A stretch of DNA of 64,000 nucleotides from contig NZ_VIGX01000001.1 in NCBI RefSeq assembly GCF_007858475.1, positions 248,001 through 312,000 of the forward strand, in the 5' to 3' direction. Below are positions 7,778 through 17,819 of the stretch, in pieces; within the stretch, counting starts at the first letter, position 1, and every line of letters begins with the position of its first letter. Source of the DNA: Tsukamurella conjunctivitidis. GTDB taxonomy: Bacteria; Actinomycetota; Actinomycetes; Mycobacteriales; Mycobacteriaceae. Under the pieces are notes generated by a model, which had not been told where the DNA came from, did not search any database, and worked only from the letters and a program-made list of their open reading frames with translations. The position numbers and the translations under genes are program-made.

Positions 7778-9646
7778 CTACGCCGCCTGATCGGCGAACT
7801 GCGTGCGGTACAGCTCGGCGTACCGCCCGCCCTGCGCGAGCAGGGCCTCGTGCGTCCCCCGCTCGACGATGCGCCCCGCCTCGAGCACGAGGATCTGGTC
7901 GGCGGCGCGGATCGTGGAGAGCCGGTGCGCGATCACGAGCGACGTCCGGTCGGCGAGCGCCTCGCCGAGCGCGGCCTGCACCGCGGCCTCGGACGTCGAA
8001 TCCAGGTGCGCCGTGGCCTCGTCGAGGATGACGACCGAGGGTTGGGCCAGGAGCAGGCGCGCAATGGTCAGGCGCTGGCGCTCACCGCCGGAGAGGCGGT
8101 AGCCGCGCTCGCCGACGACGGTGTCCAGGCCGTCCGGAAGATGCTCCACGAGGTCCTCGAGCCGGGCGCGGCGCAGCGCGTCGTGGACCTCGGCCTCGGT
8201 GGCCTCCGGGTTCGCGAGCAGCAGGTTCGCGCGGATGCTGTCGTGGAAGAGGTGCCCGTCCTGGGTCACCAGGCCGACGGTGCTGTGCAGGCTCCGGGCC
8301 GTGATGTCGCGCAGGTCGACGCCGTTCAGCGTGATCGCGCCCGCGTCGGGGTCGTAGAGCCGGGTGGCGAGCTGGGCGATCGTCGACTTGCCGGCGCCGG
8401 AGCTGCCGACCAGCGCGACCATGGATCCGGGTGCCGCGGTGAAGTCGATCCCGTGCAGCACGGTCTCGCCGCCGCGGGTGTCGAGCTGCGCGACCTCCTC
8501 CAGCGATGCCAGCGAGACCTTTTCCGCGGAGGGGTAGGCGAAGTCGACCCCGTCGAACCGGAGCGCGGTGGGGCCCTTGGCGACGTCGATCGCGTCGGGG
8601 GCGTCGCGCACCATCGGCTCGAGGTCCAGCACCTCGAAGACGCGCTCGAAGGAGACGAGCGCCGTCATCACCTCGACCCGTGCGTTGGCGAGCGCGGTGA
8701 GCGGCACGTACAGGCGGGTCAGGAGCAGTGCGAGCGCGACGACGGCGCCGGCCTGCAGGTCGCCCCGGATCGCGTAGAAGCCGCCGAGGCCGTAGACCAG
8801 GGCCAGCGCGAGCGAACTGACCAGCGTCAGCATGGTCACGAAGGTCATCCGGGCCATCGCGGTGCGCACGCCGATGTCGCGGACGGCGCCCGCGCGCCAG
8901 GCGAACTCGTGCGACTCGATCTCCGGGCGGCCGTAGAGCTTGACCAGGGTGGCCCCGGGGGCGGAGAAGCGCTCCGTCATCTGGTCGCTCATGGACGCGT
9001 TGTGCCGGGCCGCGCGCCGCGACATCGCGGCGATCCTCCGGCCCATGCTGCGCGACGGGATGATGAAGACCGGCAACAGGATCAGCGCGAGCAGGGTGAT
9101 CTGCCACGAGATGCTGAGCATGACGCCCAGCGTGAGCGCCAGGGTGACAAGGTTGGTGACGACGCCGGCCAGGGTGTCCGAGAAGGCGCGCTGCGCGCCG
9201 AGCACGTCGTTGTTGAGACGGCTCACCAGCGCGCCCGTGCGAGTACGCGTGAAGAAGGCCACCGGCATCGTCTGGACGTGGTCGAAGACCGCGGTGCGCA
9301 GCTGGTAGATCAGTCCCTCGCCGATTCGGGAGGAGAACCAGCGGGAGAGCAGATCGACCCCGGCGCCGACGATCGCGATCACGGCGATGAGAGCGGCGAT
9401 CTCGACGACGGTGCTCGTCGGGCCGCCGCCCACGATGCGATCCACGACCTTGCCCGCGAGCAGGGGAGTGGCGACCGCGAGCAGCGCGGAGAAGACGGAG
9501 AGCAGCAGGAACGCGGTGAGGCGCCACCGGTGCGGGCGGGCGAACGGGCCCATCCGCCGCAACGTCTCACTCGGTCGCCGCGACGGTGCGTCGAGCGACC
9601 GGTTCCCTTGATACAGCGTGCTCCACGCGACCGACTCCATGCTCAT
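7778..9646 (-). CDS. ABC exporter, fused membrane and ATPase domains
   Basis: A 622-residue half-transporter of the MsbA/multidrug type, expected to act as a dimer in the cytoplasmic membrane. Six membrane helices occupy about 43-330, with the FFTRTRTGALVSRLNND coupling region near 131-147. The ATPase domain follows: Walker A GSSGAGKST near 414-422, signature LSGGERQRL, Walker B VVILDEATAHLDS and the switch AHRLST. Both catalytic Glu (in LDEA) and His are present, so the site looks competent. The exported substrate is unknown. The ATG is preceded by an AT-rich TTATAT and no clear ribosome binding site. It faces the MerR-VOC operon tail to tail, which hints at, but does not prove, a shared drug-response theme. 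Confidence 0.9.
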   Translation of the reverse strand: MSMESVAWSTLYQGNRSLDAPSRRPSETLRRMGPFARPHRWRLTAFLLLSVFSALLAVATPLLAGKVVDRIVGGGPTSTVVEIAALIAVIAIVGAGVDLLSRWFSSRIGEGLIYQLRTAVFDHVQTMPVAFFTRTRTGALVSRLNNDVLGAQRAFSDTLAGVVTNLVTLALTLGVMLSISWQITLLALILLPVFIIPSRSMGRRIAAMSRRAARHNASMSDQMTERFSAPGATLVKLYGRPEIESHEFAWRAGAVRDIGVRTAMARMTFVTMLTLVSSLALALVYGLGGFYAIRGDLQAGAVVALALLLTRLYVPLTALANARVEVMTALVSFERVFEVLDLEPMVRDAPDAIDVAKGPTALRFDGVDFAYPSAEKVSLASLEEVAQLDTRGGETVLHGIDFTAAPGSMVALVGSSGAGKSTIAQLATRLYDPDAGAITLNGVDLRDITARSLHSTVGLVTQDGHLFHDSIRANLLLANPEATEAEVHDALRRARLEDLVEHLPDGLDTVVGERGYRLSGGERQRLTIARLLLAQPSVVILDEATAHLDSTSEAAVQAALGEALADRTSLVIAHRLSTIRAADQILVLEAGRIVERGTHEALLAQGGRYAELYRTQFADQAA

Positions 9647-9958
9647 GCATATAAGGCTAGGACCTCAAGTTACGTTCATGTCCAATGCGTTCGCTCGACG
9701 CGAAACCGGGAAGACGGCAGGTGGCGCGCGGTGGCACTGACCGGCCGACGTTCGCAGCTCGGGAGTCTGCGCCGCCGGCGGCAGGACCTCCGCTCCCACG
9801 CGGTTCACGGGGCGACCGGAGGCGTCTGCCGGGAGTGGCGGAATCGGACGTTCGAGCGCGTTCCGCTTGACAACCCTCGATCTTTACTTGAGTCTCAGTA
9901 GTCACAACAGTCACGTCAGCCCCACGGATGCGTGGCCGACGACGAAGGAGACCCGAGG
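9647..9958. other. 312-base intergenic region with divergent promoters
   Basis: No supportable gene is seen here; the short open frames have low-complexity Arg/Gly/Pro translations. At the right side a TTGACA at 9867-9872 looks like a -35 box for the SpoIID-like gene. Two AGTCAC hexamers (9900-9905 and 9909-9914) form a direct repeat with nine-base periodicity, which is reminiscent of sites of the MtrA cell-wall regulator; this is a weak resemblance only. The left end holds the AT-rich start region of the ABC exporter. Confidence 0.4.
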
Positions 9959-10867
9959 ATGCCCGTGTGGATCGACGGCGGCCCCCGGCGGTCGCGGCGC
10001 AGCCGCGCCCTGCGTGCCGCGCTCGTCGCTGCGGTGCCCGTGCTGGCGGTCGGTGGGGTGCTGGCGGGGACCGGAGGTCTTCCCGAGGCCGCCCTCGTCG
10101 ACGCCCCGGGTGACGTCGCGCCGGGCGCGTCCGGCGGGCACGGTCGCGGTATGAGTCAGCTCGGGGCGCTCACGTACGCCAAACAGGGGTGGGACGCCCA
10201 GCGCATCCTGGCCTACTACTACCCGGGGACCTCGCTCGGCACCGTGCACACGGGACTCCCCGTCACGGTCCGCCTCAGCGAGCGCAGAAGCGTCGACGTG
10301 CTCGCGCCCGCCGGAGCCCTCGTCGGCGGCAAGCAGGTCGCGCCGGGCCAGGCCGTCAGCATCCAGGGGACCACCGCGACGATCCGGCAGGGCTGCGGCG
10401 GGCAGGTGCTCGGCACGGTCGACGCGGCGGACCGCACCATCAGCCCCCTCACGGCCGACCAGGGCATCGCCGCCGACCAGGTGCTGCGGTTCTGCAGCGA
10501 CAACGCCCGGTACCGCGGGAAGCTCGTCTCCCGCGACGACGGCGTGCTCAACGTGGTCGGGATCGAGGACTACGTCCGCAGCGTGGTGCCCGTCGAGAAC
10601 TCGCCCGGCTGGGCCGATCAGGGCGGCGTCGCCGCACTGCAGGCGCAGGCGATCGCGGCACGGTCCTACGTCCTGGTCCGCGGCGCCGAGCGCGGCGAGA
10701 CCTTCGACGACACACAGGCCTCGCAGGTGTACGGCGGCGTCGACAAGGAGGATCCCCGCACCGACGCCGTCATCGTCAGCACCTACGGCCTCGTCATGGC
10801 CAAGGACGGCCGCGTCTTCGAGACCGAGTACGGCGCCTCCCGCGCGGACGACCCCGCAGCCCGGTAG
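9959..10867 (+). CDS. SpoIID/LytB-domain protein, secreted
   Basis: A 302-residue exported protein. Basic residues then a hydrophobic helix (about 20-40) form a signal anchor; the rest is a SpoIID/LytB domain, recognised by GHGRGMSQLGALTYAKQG, ILAYYYPGT, the GIEDYVRSVVPVE block and ALQAQAIAARSYV. Known relatives are peptidoglycan lytic enzymes acting on denuded glycan strands, or amidase enhancers. The conserved Glu of the active site (VVPVE) is present. ATG 9959 is chosen because GAAGGAG sits eight bases before it; an upstream GTG at 9932 has no such site. A cell-wall role is likely; its exact substrate is not known. Confidence 0.85.
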   Translation: MPVWIDGGPRRSRRSRALRAALVAAVPVLAVGGVLAGTGGLPEAALVDAPGDVAPGASGGHGRGMSQLGALTYAKQGWDAQRILAYYYPGTSLGTVHTGLPVTVRLSERRSVDVLAPAGALVGGKQVAPGQAVSIQGTTATIRQGCGGQVLGTVDAADRTISPLTADQGIAADQVLRFCSDNARYRGKLVSRDDGVLNVVGIEDYVRSVVPVENSPGWADQGGVAALQAQAIAARSYVLVRGAERGETFDDTQASQVYGGVDKEDPRTDAVIVSTYGLVMAKDGRVFETEYGASRADDPAAR

Positions 10868-10939
10868 GCGGCCGAACACCGTTACGGTCGGCGGACTCCC
10901 GGGTCGACGCGCTCACTGACGGTGTGCGATCGGACGCAG

Positions 10940-10945
10940 TAGTGT
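10940..10945 (+). promoter_or_regulatory. -10 box of leaderless fgd transcript
   Basis: TAGTGT followed by seven bases and the fgd ATG, without a ribosome binding site. Confidence 0.5.
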
Positions 10946-10952
10946 GAGTCGC

Positions 10953-11963
10953 ATGGCGAAGTTGCAGCTGGGGTACAAGGCATCGGCGGAGCAGTTCGGT
11001 CCGCGCGAGTTGGTGGAGATCGCGGTGGCGGCGGAGGCCGCGGGTATGGATTCGGTCGCCGTGAGCGACCACTTCCAGCCGTGGCGCGTGAACGGCGGCC
11101 ACGCCCCGTTCTCCCTCGCGTGGATGGCCGCCGTCGGCGAACGCACCGAGCGCGTGAAGATCGGTACGTCCGTCATGACGCCGACCTTCCGCTACAACCC
11201 CGCGGTGATCGCGCAGGCCTTCGCGAGCATGGCGTGCATGTACCCCGACCGCATCTTCCTCGGCGTGGGTTCGGGTGAGGCGCTCAACGAGTACGCCACC
11301 GGCTTCCAGGGCGAGTGGCCCGAGTTCAAGGAGCGATTCGCGCGGCTGCGCGAGTCGGTGCGCCTCATGCGCGAGCTGTGGTCCGGGGAGATCACGAACT
11401 TCGAGGGCGACTACTACCACACCAAGGACGCCGTCCTGTTCGACATCCCGGAGAAGCCGGTACCGGTCTACATCGCCGCCGGCGGCCCCGTGGTGGCGAA
11501 GTACGCGGGCCGCGCCGGCGACGGCATGATCTGCACCTCAGGCAAGGGGATGGAGCTCTACACGGACAAGCTCATCCCCGCCGCGAAGGAGGGTTCCGAG
11601 ATCGCGGGCCGCGACTTCGGTGCGCTCGACAAGATGATCGAGATCAAGATCAGCTACGACCCGGATCCCGAACTCGCGCTGGAGAACACGCGGTTCTGGG
11701 CGCCGCTCTCCCTCACCGCGGAGCAGAAGCACTCGGTGAACAGCTCGGCCGAGATGGAGCGCCTCGCCGACGAGCTGCCCATCGAGCAGGTCGCCAAGCG
11801 CTGGATCGTCGCCTCCGACCCCGACGAGGCCGTCGCCGCCGTCAAGCAGTACGTCGACGCGGGTCTCAACCACCTCGTCTTCCACGCCCCCGGACACGAT
11901 CAGCAGCGGTTCCTGGACAACTTCCGGCGTGATCTCGAGCCCCGCCTGCGTTCGCTCGGCTGA
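10953..11963 (+). CDS. fgd: F420-dependent glucose-6-phosphate dehydrogenase
   Basis: A 336-residue luciferase-like TIM-barrel enzyme that oxidises glucose-6-phosphate to 6-phosphogluconolactone while reducing coenzyme F420, the main source of F420H2 in mycobacteria. Length equals that of M. tuberculosis FGD1, and known active-site residues fall at the same numbers: Asp39, His40, Trp44, Glu109, Lys198, Lys259 and Arg283. The ATG at 10953 gives this exact length; a start nine bases earlier is less likely. It is followed by pta and ackA in the same order as in M. tuberculosis. A TANNNT box seven bases upstream suggests leaderless transcription. Confidence 0.97.
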   Translation: MAKLQLGYKASAEQFGPRELVEIAVAAEAAGMDSVAVSDHFQPWRVNGGHAPFSLAWMAAVGERTERVKIGTSVMTPTFRYNPAVIAQAFASMACMYPDRIFLGVGSGEALNEYATGFQGEWPEFKERFARLRESVRLMRELWSGEITNFEGDYYHTKDAVLFDIPEKPVPVYIAAGGPVVAKYAGRAGDGMICTSGKGMELYTDKLIPAAKEGSEIAGRDFGALDKMIEIKISYDPDPELALENTRFWAPLSLTAEQKHSVNSSAEMERLADELPIEQVAKRWIVASDPDEAVAAVKQYVDAGLNHLVFHAPGHDQQRFLDNFRRDLEPRLRSLG

Positions 11964-11974
11964 GCCGCGGCTGC

Positions 11975-11980
11975 GATAGT
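11975..11980 (+). promoter_or_regulatory. -10 box of leaderless pta operon transcript
   Basis: GATAGT, seven bases before the pta ATG; no ribosome binding site intervenes. Confidence 0.45.
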
Positions 11981-11987
11981 AAATCCC

Positions 11988-14111
11988 ATGGCCGCGGATC
12001 GAGCACCGAAAACGACCAGCATCTACATCGCCTCCCCGGAGGGCGACACCGGCAAGTCCACCATCGCGCTCGGCGCGATGAACCTGCTCACGTCCACCGG
12101 GTGGACGATCGGCGTCTTCCGGCCGATCCCGCGCTCCACGGGTGAGCAGCGCGACTACATCCTGGAACTGCTCATCGAGCAGGCCACGGCCGAGCTCGAG
12201 TACGAGGAGTGCGTCGGGGTCGGCTACGAGCAGGTGCACGAGGATCCGGACGCCGCGATCGCCGAGATCGTGAACCGGTTCCACGCCGTCGCCGACAAGT
12301 GCGACTTCGTGCTGGTGCTGGGCTCCGACTACACCGACGTGACCACGCCGACGGAGCTGTCCTTCAACGCCCGGATCGCCGCCAACCTCGGCTCGTCGAT
12401 CCTGCTCGCGGTGAAGGCGCTCGACCGCACGCCCGAGCAGGTGGTCGCCGTCGCCGAGCAGTCGATGGCCGAGATCCGGGCCAACCACGCCCACACCGCC
12501 TCGATCATCGCGAACCGGTGCGACCCGCGACAGCTCGAGGCGGTGTGCGAGGCGCTCAAGGCCGGCACCGGGCTGCCCGTCTGGGTGCTCCCCGAGGAGC
12601 CCGTTCTCACCGCGCCCACGATCGGCGAGCTGATGGAGGCGATGGACGGCAAGCTGCTCTGGGGCGACCCGGAACTGCTCTCCCGCGAGGCGATGTCCGT
12701 GCTGGTCGCCGGCATGACCGCCGAGCACAGCCTGGAACGGGTCACCGAGGGGGTGGCCGTGATCGCCGCGGGCGATCGCTCGGAGGTGCTGCTCGCCATG
12801 GTCACCGCGCACCGGGCGAAGGGCTTCCCCTCGCTGGCCGGGATCATCCTCAACGGCGGGTACATGCCGCACCCGATGACCGCGGCGCTGGTCGACGGCC
12901 TCAAGCCCAACGTGCCGATCATCGCCGTGGAGCACGGCACGTACGAGACCGCACGGCTGGCGGCGAAGACCCGCGGCCGCGTGGGTCCCGGCTCCGAGCG
13001 CAAGGTGGACCTCGCCATCGCGCTCACCGAGAAGTACGTGGTCTCCGACGCGCTACTGGAGGCGCTGCAGGTCTCCAACCCGGGGGTCGTGACCCCGCAG
13101 ATGTTCGAGTACAACCTCATCGCGCGGGCTCGCGCCGACCGGAAGCGGATCGTGCTGCCCGAGGGCGGCGACGACCGCATCCTGCGCGCCGCCGGCCGGT
13201 TGCTGCAGCGCGAGGTGGCCGACCTGACCATCCTCGGACAGGAGTCGCGGGTGCGGGCCCGCGCCGCCGAGCTGGGCGTCGACCTCGGAGACACCGATGT
13301 GATCGATCCCAAGCGCGCGACCGACCTGGTCGAGAAGTTCGCCCAGGCCTACTACGAGCTGCGCAAGCACAAGGGCATGACGCTCGAGCGCGCCGCCGAG
13401 GCCGTGGTGGACGTCAGCTACTTCGGCACGATGATGGTGCACCTCGGCATGGCCGACGGCATGGTCTCCGGCGCCGCGCACACCACTGCGCACACCATCC
13501 GGCCGTCCTTCGAGATCATCAAGACCAGGCCCGGGGTTTCGACGGTGTCGTCGATCTTCCTGATGTGCCTGGCGGACAAGGTGCTCGCCTACGGCGACTG
13601 CGCCGTCGTGCCCGATCCGTCGGAGACGCAGCTGGCCGACATCGCGATCTCCTCGGCGCAGACCGCGTCCCAGTTCGGGATCGACCCTCGGGTCGCGATG
13701 CTCTCGTACTCCACGGGGGAGTCCGGCACCGGGGCGGACGTCGACAAGGTGCGCGCCGCCACCGCGCTGGTCCGCGAGCGTGCGCCGGAACTGTTGGTGG
13801 AGGGCCCGATCCAGTACGACGCGGCCGTCGATCCCGGAGTCGCCGCCTCGAAGATGCCCGATTCGGCGGTGGCGGGCAGGGCGACGGTGCTCGTCTTCCC
13901 CGACCTCAACACGGGCAACAACACCTACAAGGCCGTGCAGCGCTCGGCGGGCGCCGTCGCGATCGGCCCGGTGCTGCAGGGCCTCAACGCCCCGATCAAC
14001 GACCTCTCGCGGGGCGCGCTGGTCGAGGACATCGTCAACACCGTCGCCATCACGGCCATCCAGGCCCAGGCCTTCGCGGCGGAGCGCGCCGCGGGAGGGG
14101 AGCGGGCATGA
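11988..14111 (+). CDS. pta: Phosphate acetyltransferase
   Basis: A 707-residue long-form Pta that converts acetyl-CoA and phosphate to acetyl phosphate and CoA. The N-terminal third is a P-loop NTPase-like domain ([10 protein letters not shown] near residues 16-25), a DRTGG domain lies at roughly 210-330, and the catalytic PTA_PTB domain fills about 380-700 ([48 protein letters not shown]). Its stop overlaps the ackA start as ATGA. Together the two enzymes interconvert acetyl-CoA and acetate with ATP formation. The gene begins an operon that also includes an adenylate cyclase. Confidence 0.97.
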   Translation: MAADRAPKTTSIYIASPEGDTGKSTIALGAMNLLTSTGWTIGVFRPIPRSTGEQRDYILELLIEQATAELEYEECVGVGYEQVHEDPDAAIAEIVNRFHAVADKCDFVLVLGSDYTDVTTPTELSFNARIAANLGSSILLAVKALDRTPEQVVAVAEQSMAEIRANHAHTASIIANRCDPRQLEAVCEALKAGTGLPVWVLPEEPVLTAPTIGELMEAMDGKLLWGDPELLSREAMSVLVAGMTAEHSLERVTEGVAVIAAGDRSEVLLAMVTAHRAKGFPSLAGIILNGGYMPHPMTAALVDGLKPNVPIIAVEHGTYETARLAAKTRGRVGPGSERKVDLAIALTEKYVVSDALLEALQVSNPGVVTPQMFEYNLIARARADRKRIVLPEGGDDRILRAAGRLLQREVADLTILGQESRVRARAAELGVDLGDTDVIDPKRATDLVEKFAQAYYELRKHKGMTLERAAEAVVDVSYFGTMMVHLGMADGMVSGAAHTTAHTIRPSFEIIKTRPGVSTVSSIFLMCLADKVLAYGDCAVVPDPSETQLADIAISSAQTASQFGIDPRVAMLSYSTGESGTGADVDKVRAATALVRERAPELLVEGPIQYDAAVDPGVAASKMPDSAVAGRATVLVFPDLNTGNNTYKAVQRSAGAVAIGPVLQGLNAPINDLSRGALVEDIVNTVAITAIQAQAFAAERAAGGERA

Positions 14112-15274
14112 GCGCCGTCGCGGGTACCGTCCTGGTCCTCAACTCCGGATCGTCGTCGCTGAAGTACCAACTGCTGCACCCGGAGACGGGCGAGGTGGTG
14201 CACGGCGGCATCGTCGAGCGGATCGGCGAGACCGAGGTGCCGGACCACAAGGCCGCGCTGCGACAGGTCTTCGAGGAGTTCGCGGCCCGCGGGCTCGACC
14301 TCACCGACGGTGCCGGCACCCCTGCGGGGATCACCGCCGTCGGGCACCGCGTGGTGCACGGCGGCCGGTCCTTCCACGCGCCCACACTCATCGACGATCA
14401 CGTGCTCGCCGAGATCCGCCGGCTCAGTTCGCTGGCGCCGCTGCACAACCCGGCCAACGCGCAGGGCATCGAGGTGGCGCGCGAGCTGCTGCCCGGCGTG
14501 AAGCAGGTCGCGGTCTTCGACACCGCCTTCTTCTTCGACCTGCCGCCCGCGGCCGCCACGTACGCGATCGACCGGGAGCTCGCCGCCGAGCACGCCTTGC
14601 GCCGCTACGGCTTCCACGGCACCTCGCACGAGTACGTCTCGCAACAGGCCGCGAAGTTCCTGGGGCGTCCGACGACCGAGGTGAACCAGATCGTGCTGCA
14701 CCTCGGCAACGGGGCATCCGCCTCGGCGGTCCGCGGCGGCCGCGCGGTCGACACGTCGATGGGCCTGACCCCGCTCGAGGGCCTCGTCATGGGCACCCGC
14801 AGCGGCGACGTCGACCCGGGGCTGGTGCTCCACCTCGGCCGCTCGCTCGGCATGAGCATCGACCAGATCGACGACCTGCTCAACCGGCGCTCAGGACTCA
14901 AGGGCCTCGCCGGCGAGAACGACTTCCGCGCGCTACGCGCCCTGATCGACGAGGGCGACGAGCACGCGAAACTCGCCTACGACGTGTACATCCACCGCCT
15001 CCGCCGGTACATCGGCGCCTATCTCGTCGACCTCGGCGGCGCCGACGCCATCACCTTCACGGCCGGTGTGGGGGAGAACGCCGCACAGGTGCGCGCCGAC
15101 GCCCTCGCCGGGTTGGAGGGCTTCGGCATCGTCGTCGACCCGGAGCGCAACGCCGGCCGCATCACCGAGCCCACCCGGATCTCGCTCGTCGGCGACCCCG
15201 CCGCGACCGTCGCCGTGCTCGTGGTCCCGACCAACGAGGAGCTCGCGATCGCCCGCGAAGCAGCGGCACTCTGA
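14108..15274 (+). CDS. ackA: Acetate kinase
   Basis: A 388-residue ASKHA-fold kinase transferring phosphate between acetyl phosphate and ADP. Family signatures are complete: [14 protein letters not shown] at the N-terminus, [14 protein letters not shown] with the catalytic Asp, [19 protein letters not shown], and [13 protein letters not shown] 14108 overlaps the pta stop by four bases (ATGA), and the stop TGA overlaps the next gene start (TGATG), so the three genes are translationally coupled. Confidence 0.97.
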   Translation: MSAVAGTVLVLNSGSSSLKYQLLHPETGEVVHGGIVERIGETEVPDHKAALRQVFEEFAARGLDLTDGAGTPAGITAVGHRVVHGGRSFHAPTLIDDHVLAEIRRLSSLAPLHNPANAQGIEVARELLPGVKQVAVFDTAFFFDLPPAAATYAIDRELAAEHALRRYGFHGTSHEYVSQQAAKFLGRPTTEVNQIVLHLGNGASASAVRGGRAVDTSMGLTPLEGLVMGTRSGDVDPGLVLHLGRSLGMSIDQIDDLLNRRSGLKGLAGENDFRALRALIDEGDEHAKLAYDVYIHRLRRYIGAYLVDLGGADAITFTAGVGENAAQVRADALAGLEGFGIVVDPERNAGRITEPTRISLVGDPAATVAVLVVPTNEELAIAREAAAL

Positions 15275-16833
15275 TGCCCCTCGGGCGCCTGGCGGGGATC
15301 GAGGACGACGGGGCCGATTACGGCTCGCCGCTCCTCGGTACCCGTACGGAGGGCGCCCGGCAGCGCAGGGCCCGCACCGTCGCGCTGATCTCCGTGAGCT
15401 CGTCGGTCGCGACGCTCCTCGGCGGCGGCTTCGCCGCGATGCTCATCGTGGTCGGCATCCCCGAGCCCTCGGTGCAACGGCCCGAGCTGCAGACCGTCAA
15501 CACCGTGGCCGTCCCGTCGTACATCGCGGCCGGCCTCGTCCTGGGCCACCTGTACACGTTCTGGCTCGTCTACCGTTCGCTGCGGTGGACGGGCGGCGAC
15601 GGTCCGCCGACGCAGCAGGAGGCGTCCGACGCCCTGGCGCTGCCGCGCCGCCTCTACTGGTTCGAGATGGCCGCGTGGCTGTGCGCCGCGATCCTGTTCG
15701 GCTGGCTCTACGGCCGGGTCGACCCCAACCTGGTGCCGAAGGTCTCGCTGGTCGTCCTGGGTGCCGGGCTGATGACCTCCGGTGTCGTCCGGGTCCTGAC
15801 GGAGTTCAGCCTCCGCCCGGTGACCGCGATCGCCCTCCAGGTGACCCGCCCCGAGCCGCGCCATCAGAGTCTGCAGGGACGCTCGCTGCGGCTCTGGCTG
15901 CTGGGTTCGGGCCTGCCCTTCCTCGGCGTGATCACCGTGGCGCTGTTCGCGCTCTTCGAACCCGCCGCCACCGTCCGCGGCATCGCCGTGAGCATGTGCG
16001 TGCTCGCCGCGGGCGGCTTCTTCGCCGGGATGACCTTCAACCTGCTCTCGTCCTCGCGCGTCTCGGCGCCGGTCAAGAGCGTGACGACCGGTATGCGCCG
16101 GGTCTCCGAGGGGCGGTACGACACCGAGGTCGTGGTCTACGACGGCACCTCGCTGGGCGATCTGCAGTCCGGGTTCAACGCCATGGCCGCGGGGCTGCGC
16201 GAACGGGAGCGGGTGCGCGACCTGTACGCCCGGCAGGTGGGCGAGCAGGTCGCCCGCGCGACGATCGAGCAGGAGCCCGAGCTGGGCGGCGTCGAGCAGA
16301 CCGTCGCGGTGATCTTCATCGATCTGGTCGGTTCCACGGCGCTGGCCGCCGAGCGTCCGGCCGCCGAGGTCGTCCAGATCCTCAACCGGTTCTGCGGCGT
16401 TGTCGTGGCCGAGGTGAACAGCCGCGGCGGCCTGGTCAACAAGTTCGAGGGCGACGCGGTGCTCGCGATCTTCGGCGCGCCCGCCCCGCTGACCGACCCC
16501 GCCGGCGCCGCGCTGTCGGCGTCCCGGGCGATGATGCGGCGGCTCGCCCGGGAGGTGCCGGAGGTGCGTGCCGGATGTGGCGTCACCTACGGCACCGTCG
16601 TCGCCGGATACGTCGGCGCCGCGGATCGTTTCGAATACACCGTGATCGGCGACCCCGTCAACGAGGCCGCGCGGCTGTCGACCTACGCCAAGGAGGACCC
16701 GACGGTGCCGTGGGCCTCCGGCTCGGCCTTCGACGCGGCCGAGCCCGCCGAGCGGCGGCGGTGGCGAGAGGGACCGACCGAGGTGCTCCGCGGACGCAAC
16801 CAGCCGACGTGGATGTTCCTGGCGAAGCACTGA
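15274..16833 (+). CDS. Membrane class III adenylate cyclase with HAMP domain
   Basis: A 519-residue receptor-type cyclase making cAMP from ATP. About six membrane helices occupy residues 35-260, a HAMP linker follows (about 258-312, PVKSVTTGMRRVSEGRYDTEV), and the catalytic domain spans about 340-519. The metal-binding aspartates are Asp350 (VIFIDLVGST) and Asp394 (KFEGDAV); adenine-selecting Lys390 and Asp460 and transition-state Asn463 and Arg467 (GDPVNEAAR) are all present, so the enzyme should be active as a homodimer. It resembles the M. tuberculosis Rv1318c-Rv1320c/Rv3645 group. Its ATG overlaps the ackA stop by one base. It ends 16 bases before the convergent fecB-like gene. Confidence 0.93.
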   Translation: MPLGRLAGIEDDGADYGSPLLGTRTEGARQRRARTVALISVSSSVATLLGGGFAAMLIVVGIPEPSVQRPELQTVNTVAVPSYIAAGLVLGHLYTFWLVYRSLRWTGGDGPPTQQEASDALALPRRLYWFEMAAWLCAAILFGWLYGRVDPNLVPKVSLVVLGAGLMTSGVVRVLTEFSLRPVTAIALQVTRPEPRHQSLQGRSLRLWLLGSGLPFLGVITVALFALFEPAATVRGIAVSMCVLAAGGFFAGMTFNLLSSSRVSAPVKSVTTGMRRVSEGRYDTEVVVYDGTSLGDLQSGFNAMAAGLRERERVRDLYARQVGEQVARATIEQEPELGGVEQTVAVIFIDLVGSTALAAERPAAEVVQILNRFCGVVVAEVNSRGGLVNKFEGDAVLAIFGAPAPLTDPAGAALSASRAMMRRLAREVPEVRAGCGVTYGTVVAGYVGAADRFEYTVIGDPVNEAARLSTYAKEDPTVPWASGSAFDAAEPAERRRWREGPTEVLRGRNQPTWMFLAKH

Positions 16834-16849
16834 GCGGCGGCGCCGCGGG

Positions 16850-17776
16850 TCAGGCGAACGAGGGCAGCCGCGGCGGCAACTGCTGAAGCACCCATTCGAT
16901 GGTCACCGGGTTCGGCATCGACATCGCATTGCCGATGGTCCGGTCGATGGTCGTGACGCGATGATCGCGGCTCACGGCGAGCGAGCGGAAGGCGGTGTCC
17001 TCGTCGACCTTGGTGCCGTAGTCCAGGTACACGAGCGCGTCGAGGTCGAGGACGTTCACCCGCTCGGCCGGGATCTCGGCGAAGAACTTCCCGGCCGGGA
17101 TCAGCGAGGACACCGTCTCGGGCAGCGTGAAGCCGAGCATCGTGAGCACCTGGCCGCGGCCGTCGCTGGTGGCGTAGGCGTAGAAGCCGCCGTCGGACTT
17201 GGGGAGAACGGTGGCGGCCGTCTTACCCCGGTACTGCGGATGCTGCTCCTGGGTGCGGCGGATCGTCGCCTGTGTCTTGGCGATCAGCGCGTCGCCCTGC
17301 GTCGCGCGACCCACCCCGCCCGCGATCGCGCGGACCTGCTCCTCCCAGGGCACGCCCCACGCGGCGAACTGCGCGGGACGTCGGATCACGGGCGCGATCG
17401 CCTCGAGCCGCGCGAACGTGGCATCGTCGAACCCGGAGTTCACCGCGACTATCACGTCGGGCTTCGACGCGGCGAGGGTCTCGATGGCCTTCGTGTCCAT
17501 CTCGGTGCCGGTGCCGAGCAGCATCTGCGGGTTCTTGCCCTGCAGGAGTGGTCGGGCCCACTCGCCGACGGGCTCCTTCGCGTCCTGCGCCCACGGCGCG
17601 ACCACCACGGGCACCACGCCGAGCGCGAGGAGCGTGTCCACGTCGCCGAGGCCCAGGGAGGCGACCCGCTGCGGCGCCTGGGGCGCCTCGCTCGTCGAGC
17701 TCGAATCCGATGCCGACCCGCACGCCGTGAGGGCGAGCGAGAGCAGAATCGCGAGCACTGCCGAGACCAGACGCAT
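16850..17776 (-). CDS. Iron-siderophore ABC transporter binding lipoprotein (FecB/FepB family)
   Basis: A 308-residue periplasmic-binding-type lipoprotein of the class III (TroA/FepB) fold. The signal peptide ends LALTAC with Cys19 lipidated, a Ser-rich linker follows, and the two lobes contain ASLGLGDVDTLLALGVVPV, KPDVIVAVNSG and the long connecting helix. It is divergent from, and shares a 43-base control region with, a FecCD-FecCD-FecE transport operon, so it almost certainly delivers ferric siderophore to that transporter. ATG 17776 is chosen for its GAAGGGGC ribosome site and correct signal peptide; open reading continues upstream. An IdeR-like box lies in the shared gap. Confidence 0.92.
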   Translation of the reverse strand: MRLVSAVLAILLSLALTACGSASDSSSTSEAPQAPQRVASLGLGDVDTLLALGVVPVVVAPWAQDAKEPVGEWARPLLQGKNPQMLLGTGTEMDTKAIETLAASKPDVIVAVNSGFDDATFARLEAIAPVIRRPAQFAAWGVPWEEQVRAIAGGVGRATQGDALIAKTQATIRRTQEQHPQYRGKTAATVLPKSDGGFYAYATSDGRGQVLTMLGFTLPETVSSLIPAGKFFAEIPAERVNVLDLDALVYLDYGTKVDEDTAFRSLAVSRDHRVTTIDRTIGNAMSMPNPVTIEWVLQQLPPRLPSFA

Positions 17777-17795
17777 ACCGCCCCTTCCATAGAAT

Positions 17796-17814
17796 GAAGG
17801 GCAGCCTATCATTA
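17796..17814. promoter_or_regulatory. IdeR/DtxR-like iron box
   Basis: On the minus strand this 19-mer matches the IdeR consensus (TTAGGTTAGSCTAACCTAA) at 12 of 19 positions, including the central TAGGCT and the CCT of the right arm. It sits between divergent siderophore-uptake genes and covers the presumed -10 (TATCAT) of the rightward operon, so iron-loaded IdeR could repress both directions. The match is partial. Confidence 0.5.
17807..17812 (+). promoter_or_regulatory. -10 box of leaderless FecCD operon transcript
   Basis: TATCAT, seven bases before the GTG start at 17820, lying inside the IdeR-like box. Confidence 0.45.
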
Positions 17815-17819
17815 CGATT

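Noticed and set aside
9657-9914. Possible small genes in the gap before the SpoIID-like gene
   Set aside because: Short translations on both strands are low-complexity, with no ribosome sites and no family resemblance; the region looks like promoter DNA.
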